Part shown: positions 39,404 through 41,593 of the stretch, in pieces | Position numbering within the stretch: position 1 is the stretch's first letter | Layout of the letters: the number at the start of each line of letters is the position of its first letter | Assembly (NCBI GenBank): GCA_947442255.1 | Contig: CANEVO010000021.1 | Span: forward strand, 1-41,593 | DNA length: 41,593 nt | Direction: 5' to 3' | Source: Opitutia bacterium | GTDB lineage: Bacteria; Verrucomicrobiota; Verrucomicrobiae; Opitutales; Opitutaceae | The notes under the pieces: generated by a model | Database searches by the model: none | Told to the model about the DNA's origin: nothing | What the model saw: the letters and a program-made list of their open reading frames with translations, nothing else | Program-made: the position numbers and the translations under genes

Positions 39404-41149
39404 ATGGAAACGCCCACCCCGCCCACCGGATTTCACAAAGGCCTCACGAGCTACGGCGACGCCGGCTTCTCTTACTTCCTGCGCACAGCCTTCATCAAGG
39501 GCGGCGGCTTCTCCAACGACGCGCTCGCGCGTCCCGTGATCGGGCTGATCAACACCGGCAGCGGCTACAATCCCTGCCACGGCAACGCGCCCGCGCTGCT
39601 CGAGGCGGCCAAGCGCGGCATCATGCTCGCAGGCGGACTGCCCGTCGAGTTTCCCACCATCTCGATCCACGAGAGCTTCGCGCACCCCACGAGCATGTTC
39701 CTGCGCAATCTCATGGCGATGGACACGGAGGAGATGATCCGCGCCCAGCCGATGGACGCCGTCGTGATGATCGGCGGCTGCGACAAGACCGTCCCGGCCC
39801 AGCTCATGGGCGCCGCCTCCGCCGGCGTGCCGGCCATCCAGCTCTTCACCGGTTCCATGCTCACCGGCTCCCACCAGGGCGAACGCGTCGGCGCGTGCTC
39901 CGATTGCCGTCGTTTCTGGGGCAGCTTCCGCGCGGGCGAAATCGACGAAGCCGAGATCAACCGCGTGAACGATCAATTGATCGCCAGCGTCGGCACCTGC
40001 TCCGTGATGGGCACCGCCAGCACGATGGCCTGCGTCACCGAGGCGCTCGGCATGACCGTGCCCGGCGGCGCGTCGCCTCCCGCCGTCACGGCCGATCGGA
40101 TGCGCATTGCGGAGCTCACGGGGTCGACGGCGGTCGCGATGGCGGCGCAGCGGCTCACGCCCGACAAAATTATGACGCCGGCGGCGTTCGAGAACGCGCT
40201 GCGCGTGCTCCTCGCGATCGGCGGCTCCACCAACGGAATCATCCACCTCACCGCGATTGCCGGCCGGCTCGGCATCGCCATCGATCTCGAGGCCTTCGAT
40301 CGCATCGGTCGCGACACGCCGGTGCTCGTCGATCTCAAGCCCTCGGGTCGCTACTACATGGAGGACTTCCATCACGCCGGCGGACTGCGCTCCGTGCTGC
40401 GCGAGCTGCGCCCGCTGCTCCATCTCGACGCGCTCACCGTCACCGGCCGGACGCTCGGCGAGGAACTTGACGCGGCTCCCCCCGCGTTTGCCCAGGAGAT
40501 TGTCCGGCCGCGGGCCCAACCGATCTATGCCGAGGGCGGCATCGCCGTGCTGCGCGGCAACCTCGCGCCCGGCGGCGCCATCATCAAGCAGTCGGCCGCC
40601 TCGAAGCATCTCCTCGAGCACGAAGGCCGCGCGGTGGTCTTCGAAAATGCCGCGGATCTCGCCAACCGCATCGACGATCCAGCCCTCGACGTGGCGGCGA
40701 ACGACATCCTCGTGCTGAAGCGGATCGGGCCGATTGGCGCCCCCGGGATGCCGGAGGCCGGCTACCTGCCGATTCCAAAGAAACTGGCCCGGCAGGGCGT
40801 GAAGGACATGGTGCGGATTTCTGACGGACGGATGAGCGGTACGGCCATGGGCACGATCGTGCTGCACGTCATCCCCGAGGCGGCGCTCGGCGGCCCACTG
40901 GCGATTGTTCAAACCGGCGATCGGATCAGGCTCAGCGTGGCGCAGCGTTCGCTTTCGCTGCTCGTGAGCGACGCCGAGATCGCGGCGCGCACGGCGGCAC
41001 TGAAAGCCGCGGCGCCGGAAGCCGCCGCCCCCGAGCGCGGTTATCGGCGGCTGTTCCTCGATCACGTCACGCAGGCGGACCAGGGCTGCGACTTTGATTT
41101 CCTGCGCGCCGTCAAGATGACCGCCGTCGCGCCGCTGAAACGGGCGTGA
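39404..41149 (+). CDS. IlvD/Edd family dehydratase, probably sugar-acid (L-arabinonate-type)
   Basis: A 581-residue iron-sulfur dehydratase. Three cluster cysteines are in NPCHGN (C58), IGGCDKTVPAQLMGA (C126) and SVGTCSVMGTASTMA (C199). Their spacing of 68 and 73 equals that of characterised [2Fe-2S] L-arabinonate dehydratase. RVGACSDCRRFWGSFRAGEI and LLAIGGSTNGIIHLTAIA are conserved family parts, and KDMVRISDGRMSGTAMGTIV holds the catalytic serine region. It removes water from a sugar acid to give a 2-keto-3-deoxy acid, or acts as dihydroxyacid dehydratase in branched-chain amino acid synthesis; the N-terminus SYGDAGFSYFLRTAFIKGGG favours the sugar-acid group. The ATG at 39404 is chosen; the open frame upstream lies in repeats. 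No sugar-acid partner adjoins it; the NanA-like aldolase at 5438 is far away. Confidence 0.9.
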   Translation: METPTPPTGFHKGLTSYGDAGFSYFLRTAFIKGGGFSNDALARPVIGLINTGSGYNPCHGNAPALLEAAKRGIMLAGGLPVEFPTISIHESFAHPTSMFLRNLMAMDTEEMIRAQPMDAVVMIGGCDKTVPAQLMGAASAGVPAIQLFTGSMLTGSHQGERVGACSDCRRFWGSFRAGEIDEAEINRVNDQLIASVGTCSVMGTASTMACVTEALGMTVPGGASPPAVTADRMRIAELTGSTAVAMAAQRLTPDKIMTPAAFENALRVLLAIGGSTNGIIHLTAIAGRLGIAIDLEAFDRIGRDTPVLVDLKPSGRYYMEDFHHAGGLRSVLRELRPLLHLDALTVTGRTLGEELDAAPPAFAQEIVRPRAQPIYAEGGIAVLRGNLAPGGAIIKQSAASKHLLEHEGRAVVFENAADLANRIDDPALDVAANDILVLKRIGPIGAPGMPEAGYLPIPKKLARQGVKDMVRISDGRMSGTAMGTIVLHVIPEAALGGPLAIVQTGDRIRLSVAQRSLSLLVSDAEIAARTAALKAAAPEAAAPERGYRRLFLDHVTQADQGCDFDFLRAVKMTAVAPLKRA

Positions 41150-41151
41150 TT

Positions 41152-41257
41152 GAAAACAGAGGCAGCAGAGGTCGCGGAGCTGGGTCCGAAGGCGAAAATA
41201 CTTCGCCGCCCGAGTTCCGCATTCCCCCTCTGTGTTCTGCGCGTCCTCTGTGTTTAA
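41152..41257. repeat. Imperfect inverted repeat, GAAAACAGAGG type
   Basis: GAAAACAGAGGCAGCAGAGG just after the dehydratase stop codon and CCTCTGTGTTCTGCGCGTCC with TCTGTGTTT at the far end form an imperfect inverted repeat with a roughly 55-base middle. It resembles families C and D in design but has its own sequence. Confidence 0.6.
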
Positions 41258-41276
41258 ATCTCTAGGGGGTTCGAGG

Positions 41277-41424
41277 ATCGATTCCTGGCTTCGGGCTCAA
41301 CCCCGATCTCAATCCTGATGGAGCCTGAAACCAGGACCAAGCCGGATTAAACAGGAAGGCCGGGAAGATCGGGGAGAGGTCCATTACACCCGCTTCCCGA
41401 ACTCCCCGATCTTCCTGTTCAAAA
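41277..41424. repeat. Palindromic repeat family B, copy 2 (full)
   Basis: Left part: TTCCTGGCTTCGGGCTCAAC and GGAGCCTGAAACCAGGA. Right part: AACAGGAAGGCCGGGAAGAT with CGGGGAG and CTCCCCGATCTTCCTGTTCA. The order is the same as at 7590 with the left part complete. The 368-base gap 41150-41517 has no gene. Confidence 0.75.
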
Positions 41425-41517
41425 TTCGCCATTCGGCACTCGCAACTCGGCATTCCGCAGCATCGCGCCGCAGATTGACTCCCCCGGTCGCCGCGGCACT
41501 TAATGCCGTCCGAGGCC

Positions 41518-41593
41518 GGGCCTATAGCTCAACGGTTAGAGCAGAGGACTCATAATCCTTTGGTTCTGGGTTCGAATCCCAGTGGGCCCACCA
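41518..41593 (+). tRNA. tRNA with CAU anticodon, probably tRNA-Ile2 (k2C) rather than Met
   Basis: 76 bases fold into a full cloverleaf with encoded CCA. The acceptor stem is GGGCCTA / TGGGCCC with one G-T pair, the D arm is AGCTCAACGGTTAGAGC, the anticodon arm is GAGGA-CTCATAA-TCCTT, and the T arm is CTGGGTTCGAATCCCAG. The anticodon is CAT. It is not an initiator: pair 1-72 is G-C. The C4-G69 and C5-G68 pairs match determinants known for TilS modification of tRNA-Ile2, which would convert the CAU to read AUA. An elongator Met identity cannot be fully excluded. Confidence 0.9.

Noticed and set aside
39137..41065. A 642-residue open frame antisense to the dehydratase gene
   Set aside because: It is a shadow of a high-GC gene: the translation is Arg/His/Gly-rich without domains, and the sense frame has all IlvD/Edd motifs.
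41262..41453. Small minus-strand frame before the tRNA
   Set aside because: It lies fully within the family B palindrome and has no coding character.
937..41517. Sigma-70 type promoter boxes in the intergenic gaps
   Set aside because: In DNA this GC-rich, with unknown promoter consensus, no -35/-10 pair stood out clearly enough to report.

Overview
The window is GC-rich, tightly coding chromosomal DNA from a free-living bacterium. Several features point to Verrucomicrobiota, most likely Opitutaceae: secreted sugar-active enzymes, a CE15-type glucuronoyl esterase, secreted Gfo/Idh/MocA and sialate O-acetylesterase proteins, a giant delta-60-repeat surface protein, a DUF5069-like protein, and many palindromic repeats between genes. 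This assignment is inferred from gene content; no rRNA is present.

Layout. 1-4890 (+): tail of an RlmI-like methyltransferase, a SIS-domain protein plus a GlcNAc-kinase-like protein (amino-sugar pair), and two conserved unknowns. 5438-11129: a NanA-like lyase (-), a kinase-fold unknown (+), a VapBC module (+), a double-NIPSNAP secreted protein (-), a small exported protein (+) and two small unknowns (-). 11242-14678 (+): a short UvrC and a Na+/solute symporter. 14813-18776: a decayed secreted propeller-type gene and its upstream partner (-), an orphan Dam-type methylase (+) and a CE15 esterase (-). 19318-22238 (+): a two-gene secreted oxidoreductase/acetylesterase operon. 22254-28352 (-): a delta-60 protein of about 2030 residues. 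28638-29171 (+): an exported PrxQ-like peroxiredoxin with a strong terminator. 29320-35072 (-): an outer-membrane protein remnant, a kinase-like protein with a small overlapping partner, a gluconate-5-dehydrogenase-like SDR, and a compact operon of PIG-L deacetylase, NDP-sugar nucleotidyltransferase and a HutF-like amidohydrolase that lacks key catalytic residues. 35404-36966: a stump of a pilus-assembly operon (pilN tail, pilO, pilP) abutting a TolC C-terminal fragment. 37241-41149: an S2P protease with zinc ribbons, an exported SAM methyltransferase and an IlvD/Edd sugar-acid dehydratase. A CAU-anticodon tRNA closes the window.

Theme. Many genes serve uptake or breakdown of sugars, amino sugars and acylated or uronic-acid polysaccharides, but they are scattered and not joined in one locus. 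Almost every long intergenic gap holds one of at least six families of palindromic repeats, in one case apparently nested. At least four gene remnants (receiver domain, propeller protein, porin-like protein, pilN/tolC junction) show active local rearrangement. I found no CRISPR array, prophage, integron or intact transposase.
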